Shown here: positions 32,383-45,210 of the stretch, piece by piece
How the letters are laid out: each line of letters begins with the position of its first letter
Numbering within the stretch: position 1 is the first letter of the stretch
Assembly: GCA_012976225.1 (NCBI GenBank)
Contig: JAAVVG010000001.1
Location: 62,001 to 126,000 of the forward strand
DNA from: Golubevia sp. BC0850
Lineage: Eukaryota > Basidiomycota > Exobasidiomycetes > Golubeviales > Golubeviaceae
Direction: 5' to 3'
Length of the DNA stretch: 64,000 nt
Program-made: the position numbers and the translations under genes
The notes under the pieces: generated by a model
Database searches by the model: none
Told to the model about the DNA's origin: nothing
What the model saw: the letters and a program-made list of their open reading frames with translations, nothing else

Positions 32383-33214
32383 CAGGAATGATCAAAGCGC
32401 GATGATCCAACTTTTCTAACAATTGTATCACTCGATTCCAAACAATAAAATTGACACCAAGAAAATTTGATTGTTTCACGTAGTTCATACATAAAAGAAC
32501 AAAGAAACACGAAGAGAGACTAGGGTTCAGAAATCGAGACAGAGCGAGAGAAAGACTAAAAAAGACAGAAGGGAGAGGGGGAAAAAGGTGAAAAAGAAAA
32601 TGGAAGAGAAACAGAAAATAGAATGGCGAGAAAAGGTAGAAACACTGTGGATTGGAGGAGAGGGAAGGAAGAGGAAACCGCTCAAGATACAGCAGGTGAA
32701 ATAAGAAGGGAGTATAGAAGATATAAAACAGAAAGAAATCAACAGCAGAAAGCGAAAAAGATGACTGAATGGAAGAATTGTTTAGAGAGAGAGAGAGAGG
32801 GGGAGAGAGTTTGGGAATAGTGGTATAATGGAAAAAGGTAGGGAGAAGAAAGAGGGAGAGATAAATTTGCAATTTTGAAAATCCTTTTGTGGTTTCGAGA
32901 GAGTCGAATTTGAAGAAAAAGTCGAGAGAATAAAAAGACTTGCATGCTTTGCTTCTAGGAGGCGATACGTAAGAATTAGTAGGTAGGTAGGTAGAGAGGC
33001 GTCGATGAGGCTGTGTCACTGCTGCGGCAGCAGGAGGTGTGCGTAGAGGAAGATGTGATTCCGAGTTGAGTGAGGTTGCTGGATGATTGTAGGCATTTTA
33101 ATTTGAGATTGTGAGGTTTCGACGAATTAGAGGTAGGAGAAGAAAGTGGGAAAAGAGGGAAGAGGCGACTTGACCTGGATTGAGTGTGTGCCATCCCAAC
33201 TCTTCACTCGGAGG
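32383..33214. other. Purine-rich noncoding stretch with microsatellites
   Basis: Downstream of ADA1 on its strand. 32500-32930 is strongly purine-rich on the plus strand, including GA repeats near 32786-32805. A short GTAG/AGGT tetranucleotide repeat lies near 32978-32996. A 233-codon minus-strand frame here is just the complement of this purine tract (runs of Ser, Leu, Phe) and is not believed. Confidence 0.5.
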
Positions 33215-35642
33215 CTACTCTCCGAGAGCTCCGAGTAAAGAAACAGGATCCACCACTTCAAACAATTCGTCTTTATAGCTCCGCTTCCTCGAGCCAGGTT
33301 GAGCTCCATTAGGATGAGGCGTAAGAGGAGAGGAATTTCCAGTAGAACTACTATTGAGAAGATTCTCTGCTGCTCTTGAATCTTGAGTTGATCCATCTTG
33401 ATTTCCATTGGTAGATCCATTGATACTCAAACCACCTTTCGTCGGTCTACCATTACCCTTAGATGATTCAGCATATTGAGTTTCAGCCAAAGTTTTCCTG
33501 TCCAATAATTTCAGAGGTGCAGATCCATCGATGATGTATCTACTCCTATGAGATTGACCATTTGAACTCAAAGGTGAACTTGGAGAAGGGGAATAAGTCG
33601 AATAAGGCATCTTGTTGGTCGAAGTGATTTTTGCCAACTTCGCCATAGGATTCTCCGATGGAGAGGAGCATTGAGTATTGGATTGGAAGTATGCACTAGA
33701 GGATTGAGGGCTTGAATTTGAGTCTTCTGATTCTGGCCAGTCCGGTACCAAAAACCTTTCCTGATTTGTAGATCCTAGAGGTTCGACGATGGCGGTTGGG
33801 TCAAGACTCAAAAGGAAAGACATGTCACCGACTGTTAAGTTGGTATTCTCATCTTTGTCTGTTGGAGGAGCTGATCGGTTGAATTGATAGTTGCTGGGTT
33901 TTTGAGAGCTGGATTGACGTTGAACGGCATCTCTGTTTTCCATTTCTTCATCTTCTCCATTCTCTCCGTCGTAGCTTGTTCCGTTGGCGAAGCTCGTTAG
34001 AGCTGTAGCCGTACTAGCCATAGAGCTGTCTCCCATAGAAGAAAATGAGACTCCAAGACTTCCAGAGAGCGAGGTGCTGGCTGTCCTAGAGGAGAGATCC
34101 GAAGGCACCGTCCTGAGGGAATGGTTTCCAGGACTGGCTCTCGACGAGTGAGAGTAAGAGCTAGTATCCGTCGGTCGAGAGGAGAAACTGCTGTCCACCA
34201 AATCCAGGTTCCTCATCATCGGTGAATCGTAGGAGTAAGTCATACCGGAGGGTTCTTGATTAAAAGAAGAGAAGGAAGCAGGGATGAGAGGTTCTGCCGT
34301 TCGAATTCCCGCTCGTCGATTAGATCTGATTTTCTCGATGATGTCTCCAGCTACATTCTGAATGTGATCCTGATTAATGTGAAAGAGATGGAGAGAGGAG
34401 AGAGGTTGGATGGTTAGAAGACGCCGTGTGAGAAGATCTTGGCCTTGGGTCGGCTGTATGCCATCCAACTGATCTCTTATCAGCTCACTCACCTGTAAGG
34501 CTGACAGTAACATCGCAGCCGCCTGTGGATTCACGCCACCAGACAATCCTGCATTTGCTGCCTGAACAGTCATTCGATCCCGTAGACCCTCTAGGTCAGG
34601 GAGCTCTTTGGATTCGGAGCATAGTGGAGCTACCAAGCCTCTAGAGACTGCTTGTTGAGTAGCTGGTAGATTAAGAGACAGCACAAATTCCCGTTAGTCA
34701 ACCATTTCCATCTATTCCTTTCTATCCATTGATTCAAAATAAGAACTCACAACTAGGTAACTTTTCCTTGATAGTAGAGAGATTGGCCTCAGCTTGAGTA
34801 GCATTTGATCTCCAATCTTTACTTCCAACATCCGTCATTAGCTCTCTCACTTTCCTTTTGTCTTCCATCATCTTTCTTTTCTCTTCATCTCTGCGTTTTT
34901 TCCCTAATAAATCAGCTCCTGCTCCTGCCCACCCTAGGTTTGCGATTGAGCCTTGAATGCTACCAGAATTGGAAGATTGACCTCCCAGACCAGCTCTGAT
35001 GGGTTGACCTATGTTCTTCAATCTTGCCCTTTCATTGTTTGTCAATCCAGCTACTAAATGCCTTAATCTCTTCCTAGATGGCTCACCATTACTCAACTCA
35101 TCTGGATCCATTGAAGTTGAGCCGGATTCCATCCCATTAGAGAGACGTCCTCCACGCTTGGATTTGGAAGTGGTGGCTGAACCTAACCTTGGAGAGCTAG
35201 GTCCTGGAACGTCTGAACTCGCATTGTAAAGAATACCTAAGATTAGAGAATTGTGAAAGTGAACTAATCAAAGTATGGATGGATGGATTAGAGAGAGGTG
35301 AGAGAAAGAGGGTTAGAAGAGGTGATGAGGGGGGTTAAGGGTAGGAAGAGGAGAAAGGGAGCCTCGATTCCATCCAATCTGGGAAAGTGCTTGGTTTTAA
35401 ATGAACTTACGATGATCTGGATGTAAAGAATGTTCAGCTACTGAATGAAACTCTTGCCTATTAATCTTTGCAGTGCAGAAATCCAATAGAGCTGACCAGT
35501 ACCGTCTACCATTGTCTCCCAGAACCGAGGCAAGCTGCGTCTTTAGCTGCTGAGTGTCCACTCTTGAAGGTGAGCTTGAGACCTTGGAAGGATCAGATAT
35601 CTGTTCAGGTAAAGATGAAGTAGATGCGACATTGGATGTCAT
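33215..35642 (-). CDS. HFI1: SAGA coactivator subunit Hfi1/Ada1
   Basis: Exons 35411-35642, 34751-35236, 34493-34662 and 33215-34369 join to 680 residues. The N-terminal SAGA-Tad1 signature is clear: LKTQLASVLGDNGRRYWSAL, then FCTAKINRQEF, LHPDHRILYNASSD across the first splice. Later comes the second family block SESKELPDLEGLRDRM, and DHIQNVAGDIIEKIRSNRR follows the third intron. This is the Ada1/TADA1 family, a core structural subunit of the SAGA histone acetyltransferase coactivator, with a histone-fold that pairs with Taf12. The C-terminal 350 residues are Ser/Asn-rich and poorly conserved-looking. All junction phases close. The gene diverges from the BRCT gene. Confidence 0.85.
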
Positions 35643-36409
35643 GGTGAAGAAGGAGGGGGAAAGGTTGGATGGCAGCTTGAAGGTGATTTAGGAAATCCAG
35701 AAGAGAAGGTTGGGAGAAGAGATTAGGTCTGAAGTGTTGGATTCAAAGGGAAGCTCTTCTCCTAATTTACTTCCTTTAAAGCTTGAAGGTTATAACCCAG
35801 AGTCCAAAAGGAATGAGAGTGGATGGCAGAGAAGAGATCGGCGGTGGATGGGGGGGGGCCAAAGGCTTTGAATCAAATCTCACAGAGGCAGTTGGAGGGA
35901 GATCTCAGATCTAGCACAAGGTGGTGGCAAAGAACAGCTCCTCTTCTCCTGAAATCGAAAGATTGATGTACGATTGACTGAATAAAAGATAAAATTGGGA
36001 TAGGAAGATTTCAGAGGTGGCGATAGGAGAGGAAGAGAGTGTGGATAGGTTGGATCCGTGACCTGGAAATTGGTGAACGCGTTCGTGGTGTTGTTGTTTT
36101 GACCTCCGAAGTTTCTTCTTCTTTCCATCCCTTCTGCAATTCTCCTTCCTCAGAACAAAACAAGTTCCAGTTTCGGTCAAATCTGGTTCTTCTTTCTGGA
36201 TCCATTATCTCCAATCCACACCATCTCAATCTCAATATCAAGTCAGTCCTCAACCTCGCCCTGACCGACCAATCGGGTGAGCCAGCCCTCCTAATCAGAG
36301 CCCATCCAACAAACATTCAAAGTCTTCTATTCTCCTTCTTCATCTATACCCAATCATTCACATTTCGTCAAATTCAGTCAACTCATCTAGTCAAGACTCA
36401 ACAGCCTTC
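35643..36409. promoter_or_regulatory. Divergent promoter, ADA1 / BRCT protein
   Basis: A 767-bp interval between divergent starts. It includes a run of nine G near 35850-35860 and short overlapping frames on both strands of no clear meaning. No specific site recognised. Confidence 0.35.
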
Positions 36410-39400
36410 ATGTCTTCAGGTTCCACCACGATAGCAGCAGTTAGCCAACCAGCAGCAGCAGCAAGAACCACTCGCAGAATGGCAAGAGAAGCAGGTGGTC
36501 TTCAAGCTCCAAAGTTAGAATGGTCAACCAGATCGAAATCACCTGCAAAATCAATTCCAAGTGCTTCTTCATTGAAAGCAGAGATGGAAACGTATGATGG
36601 ATTAGACGCGAACGCTCAATCAGACCCTCGAAAAGACGCGTTGAGAAATTCTATCAATGGTGGTCAACCTTCAGGTAGAGTGTTTAATGAGTCTAGTTCT
36701 AGATCATTTGGCAAGTACTCTGGAGGTAGAAGGTCAGAAGCTGGAAGGGAGAGAGAGAAGGAGAGGAGTTCAGATCAAAGGGTCAGCAAGGAAAAAATGA
36801 GAGAGAGAAAGTCGATCAGTCACAAGGAAATAGAAGATGAGGAGAAACCATTATTAGAATCTGAAGCTAAAGAACAGGAGACAGATTCAAGAGCTGGAAC
36901 TAGTGCGAGGAGGGTGGTGGTGGATAGGAGGAAGGATAGGGGCGCTACCACCACCAACAAGGAGGAGACTTCACGTCCTATCAAAGAGCGCAACTCTTTC
37001 CTTACGAATCCTGACAAAAGGATTCGATCTTCAGAACTGAATTCTCCAACTTCAAAATCAGGCACCCCTTCAAATCCAACTCCAATAGCCAGTCCAACCT
37101 CCGCTAGAAGGATCTCTGTTTTACCTTCTTCCTCTAGGGAAACCAAACCACCTTCACCCTCTGCTACTAGAAATACATTTCATCAAACTATAGATGAATC
37201 AACTATGAAAGTTGCAAGGAGGGTTCTCTCTCCAGAGAAGCGTCCTACAACTACCCCCTCCTCCTCATCAAATCGAGCCTCAAGACCTACTAGTCAATTT
37301 CAAATCTCCAATGCCTCTGAAGATGCTCTCAAAAAGATTGAGAGAAAATTACAGACTGCAGTTTCTAGTTCCTCGAAATACCAAAGTAGACCTGAGAAAT
37401 CAGATACAGAAGAAATCGGTTCTTACGTTAAGAGAAAAGAAAGAGGTCAATCTAGTCCCTCGAAGGAAAAAGAACACCTTTGTCAATCAGATCATTTCAG
37501 TTCAAGAATCAACTCGTTCCCTTCGACTTCTTCATTCGGAGATGAAAATGATTCTGTTCAAAGCTTAGCTCCCACCACTCCTTCTCCAGGGTTATCTCCA
37601 ACTACTAGTCCGAACGCTATCACTCCTGGAAGCAAAATTTCTCCAGTTAGAAGACAAGATTATTTTGGAAAGGTCAACTCTGTGAATTCTTTGTCTCCTT
37701 CAAAACCGCTGGATTTACATTCGCTAAAACCTTCTCCTGGGAAAGCCAAGCGTGGAATGTTTAGAGAGGATTCTGATGATGATGACGAATTTGATTCTAC
37801 CTCTCCAAGAAAGGAGGTCCAGCCTCAGAAAAAGTCAGATTTATCAGAAGTCTCAAAAGAAGAGGAGAGAAGAGAAAGGAAACTACAGGCAAGACCTTCT
37901 TTGAGTCGAAACCAACCAACCAAAGCCGCATCTAAACCAAATTCTACTACTGAGTCATCTTCAACTGCTTCACCTCTTCAAGCTCTTTCTGCTGATATTG
38001 AGAATGCCCTCGAGAACATGAAAGAAGCTGCATCTAGAAGGAGGTCTATCACGTCTTTGGATAGAAAAGAAGGATCTGGTCCCATCGAATCAAGTTCTTC
38101 AACCTCTCCTACCAGTATCAGACCTTCCAAGATGCTATCACCTCATAGGAAATGGGCCGAAGAGAGGAATTCGCAAGCTACTTCTCTTAATAGACCTGCT
38201 AGATCAATGATGGAAGACGCTCAGAACCCCTTCGTGAGGAACAGTCGTTCTGGTAGTGGAACGGGAGGGAGTAGCTTTATGGAACAGTTGAGAAAGGTCA
38301 ATCAAAAGAACAAGGAGCAGGATTCTGAAGAAAGAGAGAATCGATCTTCGAAGTTGAATCCTGATTCGGGGGGAGGAATCAGTCGAAGAGAAGAGAGAGA
38401 AAGGAACAGTCGGTTGGAAAATGAATTGCTAGTGAAGAAGTCAGAGGAGAAAGGAAAAGGACCTGAGCCCAGAGAAATCAGACAGAAGGAAGAAACTGAA
38501 GAAAACATCAGAGTCGAAGAAGCAAGTGAAAGAGAGAGGAAACGTAACCTCAAAGCTCGACGTTTTTCAGTACCAGTCAGGTCATCTTCAAGCTCAGATG
38601 AATTCGAAGATGTTGTCCCTTCTTCTGATACGGTCGATCATGATCTCATTTCAACCCCAGCAGTGCCACTTCAAACTAAAGAAGAGAAGAAAGCCGTCAA
38701 AGCTGCAAGAAGGAAATCTCTCTACAGCTACACTCCGACTAAGAAAGACGATTGGGTGAATGCCACTCAAGGAGTAGAACCTACTTCGACAGAACTTACA
38801 GCAGGTCCATCAACTTCAATAGCAGATATTCATCCTTCACGTCTCTTAGCCCAAACTTCCTCTCAAACTCCTTCCAAGAGTACTTCAACTAAAAGTGCTG
38901 CTAAGACTTCCACTTTCCTTCGCGGTTTAATCATTCTAGTAGATGTCAGAGATCAAGATGGATCTGATGCTTCTACTTGTTGGATTGATATGCTCAAGGC
39001 AGCGGGATCCAAGGTGTACGTCAAACCTCCATCAAGTACTTCAAAGAACAATGGCAAATTAACTCATATTGTTTATAAGGCTGGGAAGAACAGTACTAGA
39101 ACTTACTATAGAGATTTGGATAAAGATGTCAAACCTTTGGTGGTTGGAGTTGGTTGGATTGCTAAGTGCATGGAGATGGGAAGGAAAGTTGATGAGAAGG
39201 AGTATATCGTTGAACTTGGGAAAGAAGCTATCTTTTCAAAGGTGAGCTTGACTTTAGATTTGAGTTGCTGACAGAGCTTTGTTCTTCATCGCGCTGACCG
39301 TCTCCACTCCTTCTTGCCTCCATCTCTCACAGAATCGTCAAAGCTCCTTCGCAGCGAAGTTGGCTCCAGATTCTTCTCCATTAACTTCTTGTGAGCATAA

Positions 39401-39647
39401 TAATTCCTTACTTAGCAAAGAGTGTGATCTGTTCTGACGCTGCACCCCTCTCTACTTCGCTCTTTCAACAGCCAAGCTCGCCTCCAACGAAGCTTCACGT
39501 CTCCAAAAGCTAGTCAAGGCAAACGCTCCAATGGTTCCCTCTCCACTAGCCAGAAAGTGCTTCAACGCCGGAGACGTGACCACCAGTACCGTTCTCAGTC
39601 AATCCACAGAAAACGAAGATAGCTTTGCAACTAGAGCGGGAGAATAG
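36410..39647 (+). CDS. Microcephalin-like BRCT-domain protein
   Basis: Three exons (36410-39241, 39333-39390, 39472-39647) give 1021 residues. The first 830 are disordered: Ser/Thr/Arg/Lys-rich, with TSRR-type basic patches, many SP/TP sites and Lys/Glu stretches. A single BRCT domain lies near 836-945: RGLIILVDVRDQDGSDASTC, a helix IDMLKAAGSKVYV, LTHIVYKAGKN, then PLVVGVGWIAKCMEMG with the conserved Trp, and KVDEKEYIVEL. The VDVRDQDG and LTHIVYK blocks resemble the first BRCT of vertebrate microcephalin (MCPH1) and related fungal proteins, rather than BRCT of Rad9/Crb2. A nuclear role in chromosome condensation or DNA-damage response is an inference. The last exons encode SFAAKLAPDSSPL and a Lys-rich tail. 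Confidence 0.75.
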
Positions 39648-40154
39648 GCTTGACCTGCAACTACTTTCAACTTTCACAAGCCTTTCAATTCAAGAATCTA
39701 TGACTTCCAGGCTTACCTTTTGAACCCTCTTGCCTCTTACCTATTATCAATCGAATCGGAACGTTCTCTACATCGTCAACCTTTCATCATCCTCACTTGC
39801 CTCTCCCTTTTTCGAATCATCTTCACCTACTTTTTCCAATTCTGTTTCTCTAGTTTTGTCATCATCTTTTTTTGTGATTTGGAATCTACCCTTCTACTTG
39901 AATATACCAGACTTGGTCTCAATAACACTCGCTCTTTCAAATCTGTTCGCTACCTTTGGATGAGGACAGACCATCAAGCAGACGAAAAAAGGAGGGTGAA
40001 GGGATAGTTCTGTTGATTTTTTCAGAGAATGTGAGTTGTGAAATGAAGAAAAGCAAATACAAAGGGCAATGAGATGATATTGAAAGCGAAAATGAGATGT
40101 GAGAGAAATTTGGAACTGGGTGAACATCTTGAAAGTCGGTCGCGAAGGTATAAA
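39648..40154. other. Convergent intergenic spacer
   Basis: About 500 bp between two 3' ends; T-rich on the plus strand up to 39900, purine-rich afterwards. Nothing recognised. Confidence 0.4.
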
Positions 40155-43100
40155 TTACTTTCTCAACTCAGAGTAGCTCTGACCTCTGTTGGCGACCTTC
40201 TGAGCCAATCCTCTCCATTTGGCTTCGACCTCCAGGGTGACAGGAGCCTCGAGCTTGCTGTCGACATCCGTATCTTCGGTAGACCAGAGAGAGATGGCGA
40301 CAGTGTTCTCAGAATCGAAATAAAAGACTCCACGAGGAACTGGGAACAGCAATTGAGGTCCGAGGGCCCCGTATCTCTTTCCGTATTGCCATCCATTGCT
40401 GTTGGGGATGGAAGAGGGAGAGACGAAGGTCAGTCAACCAGAATGCTGAGAAGCCTCTAGCAAGCTTCTATACTCACACGTAGAGCTGAGCTCTGTAATT
40501 TCCTTTACTGTGTCCAACTCCGTCCTCTTCGTTGTTGGAAGGGAAGACAAATCTCAAGGCGATGTCGTGAAGATCGACTTGGTCTTCAGGTAGACCGAGG
40601 TCGAAGGTAGTTCTGAAGAATCCGACACCGGCCTTGGAATCAGTTCCATTCCTTGGCTTGACTCCGTCAGTTGGAGATCTCGTTTCCCATTGAGAGTCAT
40701 CGAATCCTGGAAGGTGCCATCCGAACCTCTCAGCAGCCAATCCTCCTTCGTTCAAGTAGGTCCTGATCTTGTCGTTAGCTTGCTCTCCGTCGAGGTTTCC
40801 TTGAACTTTCCATGTGATGACTGGCTCATTTCTACGAGAGAGAGAAGAAGAGGAAGAGCGTTTGGAAGTGGAGTTGGAAGATAGAGAGTAGCTCATGATT
40901 CCTCGAGGTTGCTTGAAGCGCTCTGGAACTGGTTGCTCTCCTCCGACCTCTTCTTCCAATCCGGTAGAGTCTTGGATGATGGTTAATACGTTGGATCCTT
41001 CCTTGAGAGAACCGGATGGGAAGTCGGCTTTGAGGGTAGCGTTGCTGAGAGCGGGTTTGGAGGAGAAAGAAGGGAGTCTGAGAGTCAGAGTCAAGACTAT
41101 TGATAGCGACACAAGAATCTACTCACGAGTTGTCTTTGTCACCGTACTCAGAACCGAGGAAGGCGTCGTTCAGGTAGACTGAGAAGGCGAAGTAGTGACC
41201 TCCTTGAAGAGTGATCTCGATTCCAGTTTGAGAATCAGCGTCGAAGCGACCTCTCCACAATACGTTGTTGCTGTGGAAGCCGTAATCGTCGTTAAAGAGA
41301 ACTTGACCTTCCGTGCTGATATAGGATTGTTCGAAGAAGCTGTTACCAGTCGAGGTCTTGTTGGCGACGACCCAAGTGGCTGAGACAAAGTAGAACAGAA
41401 CGAAGTTGGCGTCAATGGGAAGTTTCGAAGCACACAGCCTATCTTAGAAGACGAGCTCGATCTACTCACAATCGTCGAAATCAGCAGAGACTTCTGGAAG
41501 AGAGTCGGCATACTTCCAAGTGACTTTGGTCAAATCTGGTGGAGCGTAGCTTTGAATCGAAGAGGCTAGACCATTGAGCTGAGCTGAAAGAGTTCCGTAA
41601 GCTTGCTTGGTAGTCTCGACTTCTTCTCCATTCCAAGTGAGCTTGGTGAAGGAAGCAGGAGCGACGACATTGATAGTGGTAGAATCGTTGGTCTGTCCCC
41701 ATAGATGAACTGTAACCATGTCAGATCCATAGGCAGCTCTACGAACGAAAGGAGCGCCGGAGACGATGACGGTTTCGTTGGTTCCGAGTAGGTAGATGTT
41801 GGCGATTGGGTTTTCTTTGGATAGACTTGGGTAGGTGGAGGCTTCGGATACGGTGTTGGCTGAGATCACTGGGGAGTAGAAAGAGAAGAAAGAGACTTCG
41901 TCTCCCAAAACGAAGAGAACTGGAACTCCTGCGATGGTCAAGTTGAGGTAGCTCAATCCAGATCCAGAAGTTGGCAGAGTCCACGAGACGATGCCAGCTG
42001 CTTCTCCATTCTTGGAGATCTCGATTCCATAGTATTCGGTGGCGTCAGATGCGCTGAGCTCTTTTCCATCGTCTCCAGATCCAGAGTTGATAGTAATGTC
42101 TTGGCCCTTCCAAGCAGTCTCGTACTTCCTACCTCTCTCATTGATAAGAGCGATGACGTCCGAGTCTCCGATAGTAGAAGCTAGAGCGATCCTTGAGTTG
42201 GCGTAAAGAAGATGAGATCCTTTAGAGAAGGTCTTGTCGGTTGGGTGGACGATCGCATCTCTTCCTTCTAGGACTGAGGAGATGGTGAAGTTTCCTTCGG
42301 TTGTCTCGACAGTGAGGTTGTATGGAGTCTGCTCTAGAGAAGAAGAATTGCTATGTTGGACGAAGTAGAAGCGGGCATCGTTCTCGACGTTTTGAAGTTC
42401 CCGAACGAAGAGAGAGTCGTCTGAGCTAGTGTAGTTGGCGGCATCGGCTTGGATCAAGTCTGGGAATGAACGCGAGAAGAGTCCTTGGAACTTGTATTCG
42501 TGGTACTTGGGTCTGAATTGACGATTCTCGGTGATGGCAGATCCGTAGTCGTAACTGGAGAGAGTTGAGAAAAAAAGAGGGCTGTGAGAAGTCGAGTCTT
42601 GGGAGCTGAATCTGAGTTCTTCTTGAGGGTCATACTTACCTCGAATAGACAGTTGGTTCTGCTAAACCTCCCCAATTGGTACCTCCGTATGCCATGTAGA
42701 TCGATAGAGCTGTAATGCGTTGAGCGTAGAGATTGAGATTGGCGACTCTTGAGAAGTTCTGGTTTGTGAGTTGAGCGCAAGCGTCGTAGCCCGGTCTGTG
42801 CAAAAGGGACAGAGACGTGTGAGATTAGCTACAGCTCTACCTGTCCAACTGAAGAAGAGAGCCACAAACTTACCCGTCCAAAGGATCAAAGGCTCCACCT
42901 TGGAACTCAGGAATGTAATTGAACTGATTAGACTCAACGCTCTCGAGGAAGCTTCCATAGTCACTAGGAAGATTTGACCAAACCTCGGGGTTGGAACCTG
43001 CACGAAAGAAGAGTTTGAAAAGGGAGAAGGGGTTTTAGGTTGAGGAATATCGCGTTAGTCACTCTCTTCTGAATCAGTCCGCATGCACTGTGGCTGAATT

Positions 43101-44364
43101 CTGAGTTTTGTCTTACAATCGAAGTTTTGAGGGTAGCTGTCGTAGCCGTAGATGTCGACGATGTCCTGTGGGACGGAAGGAGAGGGATTAGAGAACGGAG
43201 TAAAGGTCAGAAGCAGCCCGAGATGGTAAGGTTTGAAAGCGTTTTCTGAAGCGTTGCGAAGGAAACAAAAGAGAGTTCTACTTACAGCGAAGGTAGGTTC
43301 TCTGACGAAAGAGTTAAATGAGATGGCGATCTCGACCCCGTCGGACTTGTAAAGACTAGTTAGGTCCATCATATACTTGTTGGAAGCGTCATCAGCTGAT
43401 AAGAACAGTAAAGAAAAGGACAAGAAGCAGTAGAAAGAGGAAAGACGAAGATAGAGAGACAGGCAGATCAAGTCAGAGAAGGCTCGCAGAGACAAGTTCG
43501 AATCCGAGTGGCAACTCACCAATGTTCTCATTATCGGCCTGGAGGAAGATCACTGAGCCTCCCCCGATCTTGTTACTCTCAACATCATAAGTCAGTTGAT
43601 GTGGCTTGATGATGTCGGCGATGAGCTTGGCGTAGGGCTCGTAAGCAGCAGTCCAGTCAGCGTCTCCGGTTCTCATAGTTCCATTGATCGCAGTTAGCCA
43701 TCCTGGGAAACCTCCACCGTTTGTCTCAGCGTTAATGTAAGGTCCAGGTCTGACGACAGAGAAGAGTCCTAAGCTTTCGGTCAATTCTAAGATTCTCTGA
43801 AGATCGTTCTGGTTAGACAAGACGGGCTGGTCTGAGGCCGAGGGCTGTGCGATATGCCAGGCCCAGTAGGTGGAGATACAGTTCCAACCTGTGAGAGTGA
43901 GAGAAAGTGAGGTTGGGGAGTGGATATAGGTTAGAAACTCCGTGTCAAGGTCGAAACCAGGGGTTCTAATACTGACCTCCAGCTGCGAACTTCTCCAGGA
44001 CGTCAATCCAGAGATCTTCACTTGGAAGTCTCCAAGGATGGAATTCGGCACAGAAGAGATGGGTTCCTGAGAGAAGAGGGGAGAGAAAGAGGTTGTTAGC
44101 TCTCTCCTCAGTAGAGGTGGAGTGGAAATGAAGAAAGCTTCTTTCGACTTGATCAGTCCGATTTTACTACTCACTCTGACCACCCAGAACCACACTGTAG
44201 TGATCCCATTGAACAGACTTGGAGGTAGAGTTCTTAGGAGATTGAAGTTGGTAGGCAGCTCTTCTTTGAAGAGGAGAGCTTTCTTCCTTTTGAATGATGG
44301 GAGAGGAAGTGGCGAGAGATGAGAGACCCAAGAGTCCAAGAACTTGAGAGAGTAGCAGTTTCAT
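40155..44364 (-). CDS. Secreted GH35 beta-galactosidase (LacA-type)
   Basis: Eleven exons (44175-44364, 43977-44066, 43520-43888, 43286-43395, 43117-43165, 42874-42997, 42640-42795, 41470-42554, 41127-41379, 40478-41077, 40155-40398) join in frame to 1089 residues. A signal peptide opens the protein (MKLLLSQVLGLLGLSSLA, cut near residue 20). The GH35 barrel follows: LFCAEFHPWRLPSEDLW, FSVVRPGPYINAETNGGGFP, then IFLQADNENI with the proton donor Glu214, and YIPEFQGGAFDP with the nucleophile Glu300, close to E200/E298 of Aspergillus LacA. GPGYDACA and YMAYGGTNWGG complete the catalytic part; beta-sandwich domains follow. It should release terminal beta-galactose from lactose or plant galactans outside the cell. 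It diverges from a Zn2Cys6 regulator. Confidence 0.93.
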
Positions 44365-45210
44365 CTTGAAGATGAGAGGAGGGAGAAGATGGGGACGGCA
44401 GAAAGGGAAGAAAGTGAACTCTCTTTCTCCTTTAAACCTTTCTCCCGGATTGAAGGAAAATGCGGGGACAGGCAAATCGAACCTTCTCAACGTCCAAAGG
44501 TGACGGCGATTTGAATTATTAGGGATATCGTCTTCCGAACCGAAGGTTTGTCCCGTTGCTAGCGTATTACGACGTTCGGAAATGCGGCCTTGACGAAGAA
44601 TGGGTCTTCTATGTACTATCGATGACGAATTGACGAAGCCATTGAAGATGGCCCGTTCGAAATTTAGAAGCGTTCGAAGATGGATGAGGCGATGAGGGGA
44701 AGAGCGGGTGGGAGAGGAAATGAGGGCATGGTTGGATGAGTGGAGTAAAGCCAAAAGATCCTCAAGTTCCATCGAACAGAAGGAAGCCCCCCTTGCTTTT
44801 CAGCCTGTATACATTGGGAGATGTTATGTAGATGAGTGGGATCACGAGTTTCTCCTGAGATTGCCTCTGCGGAGGTCTATCGATCTCGGAGAGGAGAGAG
44901 ACCGAGAGAGGACGACTTGAGAATCGGATCGTTGTGAAGGCATGCTCGCTTTGATCATGAGAAGGAACTCCTACTTCTGCGACCAATTCAACCCAGAGAC
45001 AAGCGTCAAAGAAAATTCGAGGTGGCAAAATCTTGTGTCTTGAGGCTCACGTGGAGAGCAAAGCTGCGAGTTCATCTTGATTTTGAACCTTTCTTATACC
45101 TCATAAACCAACTTCAAAACAGACTGAAACGATGGACGGTTAAATCAAGAAAGTTTCAATTTTCCCTAATCATCACCATCAAGAACCATCTCAATAGACA
45201 ATCTAAATCA
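44365..45210. promoter_or_regulatory. Divergent promoter, GH35 / Zn2Cys6 regulator
   Basis: An 846-bp interval between divergent starts. The minus-strand frame upstream of the GH35 ATG stays open to 44772, but its sequence does not look like a signal peptide or enzyme, so it is treated as leader. No site with a known consensus (for example a CGG-N-CCG half-site pair) could be singled out by eye. Confidence 0.4.

Noticed and set aside
32318-33019. 233-codon minus-strand open frame
   Set aside because: It is the complement of a purine-rich tract, gives only Ser/Leu/Phe runs, and reaches into the foldback repeat.
43490-43510. B-box-like GTTCGAATCC at an intron boundary of the GH35 gene
   Set aside because: The flanking bases do not form tRNA stems, and the sequence is explained by the intron and exon of the beta-galactosidase.
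44365-44772. Open minus-strand frame upstream of the GH35 start
   Set aside because: The signal peptide begins at 44364; sequence before it has no coding character and would bury the signal peptide.
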